A DNA stretch of 64,000 nt. It comes from Euborellia annulipes. Lineage: Eukaryota > Arthropoda > Insecta > Dermaptera > Anisolabididae. The notes beneath the pieces are model-generated. The model was not told the DNA's origin. It saw nothing but the letters and a program-made list of their open reading frames with translations, and did not search any database. The stretch lies in NCBI GenBank assembly GCA_023213315.1, contig JAKCPI010000297.1, positions 1 to 64,000 of the forward strand. The letters are read 5' to 3'. Made by a program: the position numbers and the translations under genes. Positions 1 to 9,180 of this stretch are shown here, piece by piece (position 1 is the first letter of the stretch; each line of letters starts with the position of its first letter).

Positions 1-8
1 ATAAATTC

Positions 9-178
9 TTTACTTTCTCTTACCTCTATATATGTTAATATGAGAGAGAGAAAGTATTGGATTCATGTCAAAAATTCGATGTTGAGATTTTGATGTATAT
101 ATACGCTTTGAGATCCCCCTGAATTCAAAAAAAGCGGTTTTCGCGACATGGTCTGTCTGTCTCTCTCTCTCTGTGTCT

Positions 179-217
<39 letters not shown>

Positions 218-389
218 GGATCAATTTAAAGCATGAAGGAATTGAGCTAGGAGGCTGGAAATTTTATATTTAATTCCTTAGACGCCCACCTAGGACATGA
301 AAATAAGCTTTTAATCAAAATGGGCCAAAAAGTACTAGTACTTTAATGATGTACGCCACAGTTCTGTGCTTGTCACACCAGATTTTTGA
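9..389 (+). mobile_element. HR family copy, internally deleted
   Basis: Copy of the roughly 0.7-kb hairpin-ended repeat called HR here (complete reference copy at 18720-19451). It starts with the tactttctcttacc end and keeps the 'gagagaaagtattgga' segment, the microsatellite and the 'catgaaggaattgagct' segment. It then jumps from the 'agtactagtacttta' segment straight to the second arm of the terminal hairpin (cttgtcacaccaga). About 350 bp are missing. No gene is seen. Confidence 0.8.
151..214. repeat. (CT)n/(GT)n microsatellite inside HR copy
   Basis: A compound GTCT, CT and GT run directly after the gcgacatggtctg segment, exactly where other HR copies carry their microsatellite. Confidence 0.9.
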
Positions 390-1258
390 AATATATATTT
401 TATCACTATCTTCCCCTTGAAGGCCTTGAATAAAAAAAAAAAAAAAAAAGCAATTTGATAGAAATTAATTTATCTTATGTGAAGCAAAAGATGGTTATTT
501 TCATATTTTTTTTTATTATTATATTGGATAATAATAAAATTCCAACAATCAGTCATTCGGGAATCTTCGGTTTTACTCGTCGGTGGGGGAGACAGAGGAG
601 GGGGGCGCCGGCGCCGACGCTGACGCCATCTTTTCTGTGTTGAGTGCCTAGAGTGTCCGTCTCAGTCGGTGTCATGGCTCCCGTCCATTCACTTTTTTTT
701 TAACTATGCAATGTCTCCTCATTCATTATCTCCTTCCACCAGCCTCCTTCGTTGTTGTTCCTTCTCTGCTCATTTGCTTTACTTAAGGTATCTTGTGTAT
801 TTTATTCTCTTTATTATATATATAGAGAGAGAGAATTGTTTTCATTAATCTCACTCCCTCTCTCCCATTCTTGAAAAAAGGCAACAAACAGAGAACAGTT
901 AAAAATTCTTATATTATTAAAAAACCTGTTAAATTTCTCATATAGCCTATATACTGGACAATAAAATTAAAAAAAAAAAATCATTTTGTGAGAGAGGCCT
1001 AAAAATTAACCTTTCGAATTAAAGATATAATTTTCTGAGAGAGGTATAGATCTCACCTCTGATTTTAAAAGCCAGGGGTTACCTTCCCATGTTATTAAAT
1101 TTTTACCTATATATGAAATATACATAGACAGAGATATTATTTTCAGATTAATTACACAGATTCCAGGTTAGAGGAGTTGGACGTCTCAATTTTCAAGGAA
1201 ACACAATTTCTCTTATTTTTAATAAATTACAAATTTTTAATAAAAATGTTTAATACAA
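390..1258. other. No gene seen; A runs and a small GC-rich patch
   Basis: AT-rich sequence with A18 near 430 and a GC-rich patch at 585-640 that sits inside a short open frame with no recognisable similarity. I see no splice-bounded exon or RNA gene. Confidence 0.5.
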
Positions 1259-1345
1259 AAATCTCGTGTGACTGGCGCACAGCATACACCGTGCTGGTCA
1301 CACCAGATTTTTTATGTCGAGATATATTTAGTTTTCCATAGCACC
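1259..1345 (-). mobile_element. HR terminal hairpin fragment
   Basis: Minus-orientation HR end: aaaatctcgtgtgactgg, the palindromic arm, then ggtcacaccagatttttt and the following tcgagatatatttag segment. Probably the same insertion as the fragment at 1704-1775. Confidence 0.75.
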
Positions 1346-1703
1346 TTAGTTTCCAAACTTAGTCCCTTGCATTTCATAAGTAAAAGTAAATAAAATGTAT
1401 TGGATTAATGCATAGAGATTTATTTATTCATCCAATTAGAAAGAGAGGGAAGATCATGAGTGCAAGTGACAAAGAGAGCAAAGAGAGTCACTTAAGAATC
1501 TCTGTCCATCCATCGTCTAAAAATAAAGCCTGATTTCAATTTCACCCATTATTCGCAGAAAAAATTAAATCGATCAAAAAATAATAATAAAAAAACAAAA
1601 AAAAAAAAAAAAAACAATAAAATTAATTTTCTATTTTTATTATATTCATCAAATTAATAATAAAAAAAAAAAAAAACTGAATTTCATCAGCAAAGTGTAA
1701 TCA

Positions 1704-1775
1704 AAATCTCGACATCGTATTTTTGACATGATTGCAATACTTTCTCTCCCATATATAGGGTAAGAGAAAGTAAAA
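1704..1775 (-). mobile_element. HR opposite-end fragment
   Basis: Contains aaaatctcgacatcg, tttttgacatga, a degenerate tatata loop and ggtaagagaaagtaaaaa, which is the other HR terminus in minus orientation. About 350 bp of unrelated A-rich sequence separates it from 1259-1345. Confidence 0.75.
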
Positions 1776-2009
1776 ATAAGAGAAATTGTGTTTCCCTATT
1801 TGGAAACTCTCTAACCTGGAATCTGTGTGATTAGCCTGAAATTGAATCACCTGGTTTGAGATCCTTCGATTTTAAATAATGGACAGATATATTATTGCAT
1901 TCATGTCAAAAAATTTTGAATATTAAATTAATTATTTGACTAATGGAAATGGAAAAGAACAAGTACAGGGCAGCAAATGAAGAGAGCCTTTGGATGCTAA
2001 ATGCCGAAA

Positions 2010-2054
2010 AAAGAGACGTTTCGGACAAAATTTATTTGTCCATCTTCAGTCCTC
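2010..2054 (-). ncRNA. Hammerhead ribozyme motif, left arm of element A
   Basis: On the minus strand: stem I GAGGA, core CUGAAGA, an extra U, stem II GGAC/GUCC, then GAAAC-GUC, and stem I UCUUU with wobble pairs. All conserved core bases are present. Stem III is only the self-complementary ACGU, the diminished form known from Penelope-associated hammerheads that cleave as dimers. Confidence 0.65.
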
Positions 2055-2263
2055 GTTGGCTTATAAATTAATTAGGCACAAGTTGTCATTGTTGTTTTGG
2101 CACGAATTTGTGCGCTGTATATTTTTATAAAAATAACCTTATCTTATCTTATAGACACTCACGAAACATTGACACTCGCCTATTTTTATAAAAATATACA
2201 TGCGCACAAATTCGTGCCAAAACAACAATGACAACTTTGTGCCTAATTAATTTATAAGCCAAC

Positions 2264-2307
2264 GAGGACGGAAGATGGACAATAAATTTTGTCCGAAACG
2301 TCTCCTT
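2264..2307 (+). ncRNA. Hammerhead motif with U4-to-G change, right arm of element A
   Basis: Same layout as the left-arm motif, but the core reads CGGAAGA instead of CUGAAGA. Conserved U4 is G, which should inactivate it. Stem I GAGGA/UCCUU, stem II GGAC/GUCC and GAAAC-GUC are intact. Confidence 0.55.
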
Positions 2308-2540
2308 TTTCGGCATTTAGCATCCAAAGGCTCTCTTCATTTGCTGCACCTGTACTTGTTCTTTTCCATTCCATAACATCAACAGCAACTTCTCTTCGAA
2401 TTATTTAATTAATTATCTTTCAATGTTCATAGGGATCGATGGAGAGAAAGATCGGGAGAAAGATTAGGGGTGGGGGCTTATTAAAAAAATCTTTCACGAA
2501 TGTGTTTATTAAACTTTTGTGGTTTGAATTATTATTATTA

Positions 2541-2880
2541 TTGGGGAATTTTTAGTTACAGACCACATTTTTGTTATTAATTATTTATTAAAAATACAAA
2601 TACTGTACAACTGCTTATTCTTCAGCCGTTCTTAAGTACTGTACACTTGCTCCGATTCAAGTGAACTGAATCTAAGCAAGTGCGATTCAAGTGAACTGAA
2701 TCTGAGCAAGTGCGATTCAAGTGAACTGAATCTGAGCAAGTGCGATTCAAGTGAACTGAATCTGAGCAAGTACACAGTATTTGAGAACGGCTGCAGAATA
2801 AGCAGTCGAAACGTTGTACAGTATTTATATTTTTAATAAATAATTAATACAAATGTGGTCTATAATTAAAATTCCCCTAA
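2541..2880. mobile_element. Foldback element with internal 30-bp tandem array
   Basis: Terminal inverted repeats start ttggggaatttttagttac on the left and end ataattaaaattcccctaa on the right; the palindrome continues inward for over 100 bp. The right arm contains gcagtcgaaacgttg, which resembles a decayed hammerhead 3' half; the left arm lacks the cgaaacg block. No coding potential. Confidence 0.7.
2652..2770. repeat. Four tandem 30-bp units
   Basis: Unit gattcaagtgaactgaatc plus a tgagcaagtgc linker, repeated four times (first unit diverged). The unit is itself an imperfect palindrome and forms the loop of the surrounding foldback. Confidence 0.9.
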
Positions 2881-3258
2881 TAATAAAATCTTTCACCACT
2901 ATTTATACATAAAAAATTTTTTATTCATTCATTATAACATCTACAGTATATATTTTTTTTTAATTGAAAATAATTTGCTAAACCCCGTCTGTCTGTTATT
3001 CTCTGTTTGAGCTCCTTTAAAAAAAATCATTAGTAGGTAGCAGGAAAAATTCATCCCCAAACGGAGAGACCCAAAAAAAATGTTTGAAATTAGAAATCAA
3101 GCATTTAATTAATCCAAATCTCTCTTTAAGGAAAATCAATACTAATACTGTATATTGCTAATAATAAAATAAAATATTTAGAAATTTTTTGAGAAAGGAA
3201 CAAAATAAATATAAAATTAAATAAAAATTAATTTATATCTTTTTCTTTGATTTTTTAG

Positions 3259-3414
3259 AGACCACTAATCGCTTTCGAGTATTGACATCATGAATCCGGA
3301 ACAACTTGGAATTGCATCTTCGAGTTGGACATCACCAGCGAGGCGTACTTGAAGGGGAATCTCATCAAGGGAGAAGTCCCTACAGCGGTGGAGCTACATA
3401 AAAAGTCTGTATGA
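3259..3414 (+). other. Coding-like fragment, unrecognised
   Basis: After a pyrimidine-rich tract ending in AG, an open stretch of 42 codons (3286-3411, stop TGA at 3412) reads with balanced codon use and contains FELDITSEAYLKGNLIKGE. It has higher GC than its flanks. No start codon belongs to it within the open stretch. It could be a terminal exon, a pseudogene piece or part of a transposon; I do not recognise the family. Confidence 0.3.
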
Positions 3415-3870
3415 ACATTTACGTGAGCGTGGAGTGAGATAGATTTAGGATTTTCAAAATTTTTTTCTCAATTCGGCTTAAATATTTTGAGATATTTTGA
3501 CATAGATGCATGGATAGGATGTTATTAATTAATTATTTTCCCATTTCAGACTCCCTGACTTAAATACAGTAGTTAAATATTTAAATTCAAAATTTTTAAA
3601 TTAAAAATTAAATATTTTTTCCGAAATTCATTTCATTATTTTGATTTTAAAAAATTTGAAAATACTTTTTTAATTCATTTGATATGATAAATTTAACATT
3701 TTAATCGAATCTTTTAAAGATTATTAAAGTAGGTTTTTCCCAACTACATATTTTGTTATGTTGGCTGTTTCTCAAGGTAATGAATGGATCAATGGTCAAT
3801 GTTTTAAAGGTAAACGAATGTTGGTAAAAGGTGGATTATTCCACCCTTATTCTCGTCCATTCATTATCCA

Positions 3871-4127
3871 CAAGGGCGGTCCCAGAGGGGGGGTCAAGGG
3901 GGTCGTGACCCCCCCCCCCCCCCCAAATCTTCTTTTTTTAACACACTTTTTTTCCCACTCACTCTCCCATTCACACAATCTTTTCGGCAACTTAGGCCAT
4001 TTAAGACTTAAACGATACTCATATTTGATTAATATATATTTATTGGGGTCCAGGCCCATTTATTTATACTATAAAAAAAAAAAAAAAAATAGTGACCCCC
4101 CAAAATGTAAGGCTAGGACCGCCCTTG
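3871..4127. mobile_element. hAT-type MITE with perfect 8-bp TSD
   Basis: Terminal inverted repeats CAAGGGCGGTCC(C/T)AG and a perfect ATTATCCA duplication (3863-3870 and 4128-4135). Just inside the left end lies a G-then-C homopolymer region. The body includes a piece of the SINE family. Confidence 0.85.
3932..4070 (-). mobile_element. SINE 3' fragment captured in MITE
   Basis: Minus-strand match to the SINE 3' domain: cacactttttttcccactc, cttttcggcaacttaggcc and tattggggtccaggc. The tRNA-like head is absent. Confidence 0.7.
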
Positions 4128-4135
4128 ATTATCCA

Positions 4136-5178
4136 TCGATGGATATCAACATCAGCATATGAGACAATTCAAGTGTGCATGTATTATTATTTTAGCTATA
4201 TATTACATGATTCAATATTAGGATTTAAGTTTTGCGTGTATGGGATTATTATTTTCTAAGGAGACCTCTTTTCTCTGTTTACTAACTCCATGTTAATTTT
4301 TAAGATTACACGCAATTCTTATTAGATTATCTAGCTAGCAATTGTTAGAATCTATATTTGGGCGCTTAATAATTAGAAAATCTCTACGCTCACGCATTTA
4401 TTAATATTTATTTATATGGGGTTTTAGGCCTTTTATGTCGGAATTCTCTGATGTTCTCTTGAATTGACGTTCAATTGTGAATTGATTCCTCAATACTGGC
4501 ATAGGGTGTTGTTGTTCGTTCCATTTAGGTTTAGGCAGGGCTTCCAGTAGAGGATCATTTCACTTTTGACCGATGTTCAAAGGAAATAGGAGAATTTCTC
4601 TATCGTATGTTTCTCTCTTTCGCGCATTTGAGAGAAAGAGTGTTTTCTCTTTCTCCGAGGCTCTTTGTCCGTCAGTGCTGAGTTCTGGGCCTTGGTTGTT
4701 TCAGGACAAAGTGAGTTAATGTTCAAGATGTTAGGAGTTCGTATAGGATGTTGTTAGCTTTTAGGGTTCTTTTTTTTCAGCATGCATCTTGAACAACGTC
4801 ATTCTGTTTCTGAGATGAGCAATCAAGGGGGATCTTCAGTATTGTATTGGCCGGGCTTCCTTCCTAACTCGTGAATGAATATCAGATCAATTACCTCTGC
4901 TTCTTTTTAGCTCTTTAGTAAATGATATTAGGCAGGTGGGCAGAGATTAATTGATCTGTTTGAGTATGTAGCTGTGTGTGAGGTGTGTCTCTGTTTCTTT
5001 TCCTTTTATTTCCTTGGGTTTGTGGGCGTTCTTTCCGTTTCGATTTTTGGTGATGAAGGCTTACCTGCCTTCCGGGAGTGCTCGCGTTCGCGTGTGTCTC
5101 AAGAAAGAAGAGGAACTGCATTTTAGAATTAAATGACCGCCCCGGTCATAGATAGTGTGGAATTAGGTTAGTTTTTAG
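4136..5178. other. Relatively GC-richer single-copy stretch, no gene assigned
   Basis: Less AT-biased than its surroundings, with several pyrimidine tract plus AG sites, but no long open frame. Bases 4851-4980 are duplicated at 5988-6118. It lies directly upstream of the spliced-looking block at 5179-5629 and could be its 5' part. Confidence 0.35.
4851..4980 (+). repeat. Direct duplicate, copy 1
   Basis: ccgggcttccttcctaactc through tgatctgt is about 85-90% identical to 5988-6118. Confidence 0.8.
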
Positions 5179-5629
5179 GGAAGCCCACGTTGAGCCGAAA
5201 GAAGCAGTCTACAGAGTAAGTTAAAGAAATCTTCAATATTTTTTCATAAAAAATCAATTATATAAACTAATAATCCTTTAACTCTTTTTTTGTTTTAGAT
5301 GGTTAGGGTGGGAGTGGGGGCTGAGATCGACGAGATTCTTCAGGACTTCCAACTGGATCCTTTCACTTTTTTTTAAGAGATAAAATATTTTTTGTCTCCA
5401 CAAGGACATCACTGGGGCGGGCTAGAAACTATAGTCTCAAGAAAAATTGCACTGTAAGTTAATTTGTCAAATTCTCTTAATTCATTTGATGCATTCTAAA
5501 ATTAAAATTTCTTTTGTTTTTAGGGATCCGTTGGTTTGTGGCGTGAGCAAACGTCTCGATTGAGAAACCTTCACTTGGGCAGCAGGATTTCTCCACTCAG
5601 CTGCAGGATCCTACAATTTCTACATTTTG
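5179..5629 (+). pseudogene. Spliced-looking three-exon block with broken frames
   Basis: Three GC-richer blocks are bounded by good splice signals: 5179-5215 (gtttttag before, gtaagt after), 5299-5453 (tgttttag before, gtaagt after) and 5524-5629 (tgtttttag before, gtgagc after). The implied introns are only 83 and 70 bp. Block 1 and the start of block 2 are open together (EAHVEPKEAVYR then MVRVGVGAEIDEIL), but the frame stops in a T8 run near 5370. Block 3 has a coding-like stretch, GFLHSAAGSYNFYIL, after an in-frame stop. This suggests a decayed gene, a non-coding spliced RNA or sequencing slips. I do not recognise the family. Confidence 0.35.
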
Positions 5630-6313
5630 GTGAGCACATTTATAATTTATTGTTAGACTTGTTCATTAAGGGTCAAATTATAGGATAGTTATAAACATTT
5701 TCACGACAAATGTGGAGACGTTTCGGTGACTAATTATCAACCTTTATGATAACGTTTCCTTTATTACTTTTTTTAATATCGAATACTCTATAAAGTAAAA
5801 TTTATTTTTAAACACAAAATGTTTTGTATACGTGTATCTGCTATTCATATAGTCGTTTTTGAGAAATGGTGTGCTTACTTTTAACAAACAAACTTCATTT
5901 ACATTGCTCGTTTTTACTTGCTCTTACCTATATGTTTATATTAATATACATAAGCTTATACCGTATATATAGAGAGAAAGTTCGAGTCCGGGCTTCCTTC
6001 CTAACTCGCGAATGAACATCAGCTCAATTACCTCTGCTTCTTTTTAGCTGGCTATTAAATGATTATAGGCAGGTGGGCAGAGATTAATTGATCTGTGATT
6101 CGAGAATGTAGGTGTGAGTGCGTGTGTGTGACGAAACGTTTACCTCGAATAGTGTAAAGATGTTCGACTTACTCGCTGGCTTTATTCCTCCCTTGTCCTA
6201 AAATTTATTTACGTTTTATTCTTAAAAGGTCGGTCGAGTAGGATAAAGTCAACTAGAATCTCTAGTCGAAAAAAAGTATATTGTTTTTGTCTTCATTATT
6301 TTATTAGCCTATA
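5630..6313. other. No gene; duplicate block and decayed hammerhead-like motif
   Basis: Contains ggagacgtttcggtgac near 5712, which on the minus strand resembles a hammerhead 3' half without a proper CUGANGA. Also holds the duplicate at 5988-6118. Otherwise AT-rich. Confidence 0.4.
5988..6118 (+). repeat. Direct duplicate, copy 2
   Basis: Second copy of 4851-4980, about 1.1 kb downstream in the same orientation. Confidence 0.8.
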
Positions 6314-7327
6314 TTTTTACTCTCTCTTATGAAATATATAGAGAGGGAAAGTATTGTGATCATGTCAAACATTCGATGTCGAGATTTGGATGGATATAGA
6401 TGTTTTGAGGTCCCCTGAGACCAAAAAAGTGGTTTTCGCGACATGGTCTATCTGTCTGGGTGTAACGATTTTTAGCATGAAGGAATTGAGCTCCCGGATT
6501 GAAATTTTATATTTAAGTTAGTTACCCTCCCGGACACTCAAAATAAGCTTTTGATCAAAATCGGCCAAAAAGTACTAGTACTTTACTGATGTACTTTTTC
6601 AGTTTTTTTCAATTTTATTCAAAATTCGCTCCAACGATTTTGTTTCAAATTCATAAATCAACTATTTTTTAGTTCTTCAAAAGTATATCAGGGAAATTTT
6701 TCGTGGAAATTGTTTGAAGTACAATTTAACGATGTATTTTTTTCAGTTTTTATCGATTTTCTCAAGATTCGTTGCAACGATTTTGATTAAAATTCATAAT
6801 TCAACTATTTTTTATATGTCCTTTAAAAAGTATATCAGTAAAATTTTTCGTGAAAATTCTTTGAAGTATCCTTTACTGATGTATTGTATTTCAGATTTTT
6901 CAAATTCATTTTCTGGCATTTCCTTCCATAGAGCCAATGTTAAATCCCTGTGAGCATTTGCATGTTAATTTCAATTCAAAAGGGGGTCAGGTCCCCTTTG
7001 GAACTTTTTACACATTTAAAAAAATGTTTTCTAATTCTTATGAAATATTGTATTTATTTAGGATTCTCTATTGTATATAAAATATCCAAATATGAGATTA
7101 AAATTTTGAAAAATAACCATAGTTCACTTCAATTCAAACTTCAATATAAACATTTAAATTACAATTGACTTTTTTACTTTTTACTTATGAAATGCAAGTT
7201 AACTATGGTGCTATGGGAAACTAAATATATCTTGACACAAAAAATCTGCTGTGACAAGCACGATGCACAACTTTCTCTTACCTAAGGGCAACTTTGAGGG
7301 CTGTTCGCCAGTGACACCAGATTTTTT
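6314..7327 (+). mobile_element. HR family copy, expanded
   Basis: Runs from tttttactctctcttatg to gccagtgacaccagatttt. The microsatellite is nearly absent (ggtctatctgtctggg). The 'actttactgatgtac' segment occurs in successive diverged copies (6580-6900), so this copy is longer than the standard 0.7 kb. The small open frames here are repeat-derived. Confidence 0.8.
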
Positions 7328-7419
7328 TCTTATTTTTAAAATAAAATCTTAATAATGAGTGTTTTAAAAAAATAATTTTTAAAAGCCCCAAATTTAAGAA
7401 ATGAAAGAAAATAACTCAC

Positions 7420-7589
7420 ATTATCCAAGGGAGGCTGACAGACTACGAGTTCGACGGTCTCCTTGCATGCCCGTACCAACTGAATGACGTGATCTCGGGG
7501 TGCTCTTTTTTACGTCTTCGCCGTTAATTGAGAGAATCTGGTCTCCTGGTTGTAGCTTGTCCTCGCTAGGCCCACCTTCAGTTACAAAC
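7420..7589 (-). CDS. FRMPD4: FRMPD4-like scaffold, exon 3 of 3 seen: PDZ core (1-base frameshift)
   Basis: Minus-strand exon. The acceptor gagttgcag precedes 7589 and the donor GTGAGT starts at 7419. Its first base completes the Arg codon split from the exon at 14185-14328. It encodes the rest of the PDZ domain: FVTEGGPSEDKLQPGDQILS, NGEDVK, then, after one extra base, APRDHVIQLVRACKE and VELVVCQPPLDN, matching the PDZ of FRMPD4-type WW-PDZ-FERM proteins. These bind PSD-95-family and mGluR partners in vertebrate synapses. The frame breaks at an A6 run (7506-7511 on the plus strand as T6). With five A residues the whole exon is open and ends in phase 0. Everything else looks under constraint, so a homopolymer error is likelier than a dead gene. 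The next exon, encoding the linker towards FERM, is not found in 1-7419. Confidence 0.88.
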
Positions 7590-8157
7590 CTGCAACTCAG
7601 AACATGAAACCGGATTAATGATGCTGTTGAATGAGGGAGAGCAAGAAATAAATCTAATCCCTCAGTCACAACATTAATTAATCAAACAACCCCTTTTCTA
7701 AAATAAAATTTCTCTTGCGAGTGAGTAAAACAAAAACAAATAGATTTCTGTCAAGAATGATGACAAGTCTTTCCATAGGGATGTGGAGTGCGTATTTAAG
7801 AAGGGAGGGGCATGCTACATTTAACTGATAAAAAATATGTCAAAAAATTCAAATAGATATGAATGAACAAAGATGCCATGACATTTGAGCAAATTATCAC
7901 CATGAAGTAGTCTAACAACAGTTTATACAGACATTATTGTAATTTCTTTCCCAATAATTTATGGAGACTCTTTTGTTAGAAGCGTTCTTATTTCTATTTA
8001 TTTGAACTTTCCTCTGGTGGTTAATAGTAGCACCGAATGTATTTGAGTAGATTCTACAATCTCTAAAGCCCGTTTTACACGAGGACATTTTTGGCTTCAA
8101 AAAAAAGTCTTGAAAAAATGGCCTGATTTTCTAGCTTGAAAAAAAACCTGTCATACA
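7590..8157. other. Intron of the FRMPD4-like gene, no feature seen
   Basis: AT-rich intronic sequence between the PDZ exon and the SINE pair. Short open frames here show no recognisable similarity. Confidence 0.6.
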
Positions 8158-8170
8158 TGGAGACATTTAT

Positions 8171-8447
8171 TTTTTTTTTAATAAAAAAACATTCACACTT
8201 TTTTCTCATTCACACTCACATTCACACACAAATTCGCACAGTTTTCTCGGCAACTTAGGCCATATAAGACTCTTTATACGATAACCGTTGTATAAGATAA
8301 TATCTATTGGGGGTCCAGGCATTTCTATTTAAGTCATTTGGTATCCAAATGCCTTAAATAAAATCATCAAACTGCCTGGGGTCCGAACCCGCGACGTTCG
8401 GTATAGAAGGTAGGCACACGCTACCAACTACTCCAAGCCCCATGGGC
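8171..8447 (-). mobile_element. tRNA-derived SINE, complete, 13-bp TSD
   Basis: The minus strand starts with a tRNA-like head (GCCCATGGGGCTTGGAG.AGTTGGTAGCG, an A-box-like region, then GCGGGTTCGGACCCCAGGC, B-box-like). It continues with the palindromic body (CCATTTGG/CCAAATGG), the shared 3' domain GGCC.AAGTTGCCGAGAAAAC and an A-rich tail. Flanked by TGGAGACATTTAT at 8158-8170 and 8448-8460. Confidence 0.9.
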
Positions 8448-8670
8448 TGGAGACATTTATATATTTGGATCCAAATCTGCGCAGAAATGTGCGCAGTTTG
8501 AAAATTGAAAATGACACCTGAATCAAAAAGATTAAAAACTAAAATAGGTCTTAATATATATGAAAATATGTATTTTTTAATAAAAAAAAATATATAGGCA
8601 CATCTCATTAAAAAATAAGCTAAAAATTCAATTCTTAAAATTGTTTTTTAATATCTTTAAGTGCCCCATA

Positions 8671-8938
8671 GCCTCCGAGTTTGGCGTAGTAGGCAGCATG
8701 CCTACCTCCTATACCAAACGTCGCGGGTTCGGACCCAGGCAGTCCGATGATTTTATTTAAGCCATTTGGATACCAGATGGCTTAAATAGAAATGCCTGAA
8801 CCCCCAATATATATATTAATTACAACGGTTATCGTCTAAAGTCTTAAATGGCCTGAGTTGCCGAAAAGACTGTGTGAATGTGTCTGTGAGTGTTGAGTGT
8901 GAATGAGAAAAAAGTGTTGAATCTTTTATAAAAAAAAA
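8671..8938 (+). mobile_element. tRNA-derived SINE, complete, 12-bp TSD
   Basis: Plus-strand copy: head from gcctccgagtttggcgtag, B-box-like gcgggttcggacccaggc, palindromic body, cctgagttgccgaaaagac domain, and end tttataaaaaaaaaa. A perfect AAGTGCCCCATA duplication lies at 8659-8670 and 8939-8950. It sits about 220 bp from a copy in the opposite orientation. Confidence 0.92.
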
Positions 8939-8950
8939 AAGTGCCCCATA

Positions 8951-9180
8951 CACGCCGTACTTTAGTACGCGAGCCCGGCTCGGCTCGCGATCAAACGAGC
9001 CAAATCCGCATGCGTGTGGGCTCCCGCAAGCCGAGCCGAGCCGAACCGAGCCGTGACAAATCCGTCAGGGGCCTTCTGTCCGGCTCGGCTTGGGAGCAGA
9101 TCCGCAGGTGTGTGGACTCTCACGGATCGGGCTCGTTCCTTAGATAAAGTGTTTTATTTGATTTTTGGCTCGGATCGGCT
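8951..9180. repeat. GC-rich island built of GGCTCGG/CCGAGCC units
   Basis: Dense ggctcgg on one side, agccgagccgagccg in the middle, then ggctcggcttgg and gatcgggctcg. It is an imperfect inverted and direct arrangement far above local GC. Two short overlapping frames exist but look like repeat translation. Confidence 0.6.

Larger units (their letters stand above)
1936..2406. mobile_element. Penelope-like palindromic element A
   Basis: Near-perfect inverted repeat centred near 2150. The arms carry the segment gcagcaaatgaagagagcc and hammerhead motifs on opposite strands. On the right a one-sided tail (ccataacatcaacagcaac...) lies outside the palindrome and matches, in reverse complement, the tail of element C at 29.5 kb. 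A possible TSD AATTAATTAT (1926-1935 and 2407-2416) is low-complexity and therefore tentative. No reverse transcriptase frame is present, so the copy is non-autonomous or a terminal remnant. Confidence 0.75.

Noticed and set aside
2652..2770. CRISPR-like array
   Set aside because: Units are contiguous tandem repeats without spacers, in animal DNA.
6950..7168. Small ATG frames in 6.7-7.2 kb
   Set aside because: They translate the expanded HR copy and have AT-driven composition.
8354..8460. SINE heads as true tRNA genes
   Set aside because: A- and B-box-like parts are present but the acceptor stem does not pair and each is followed by the SINE body.
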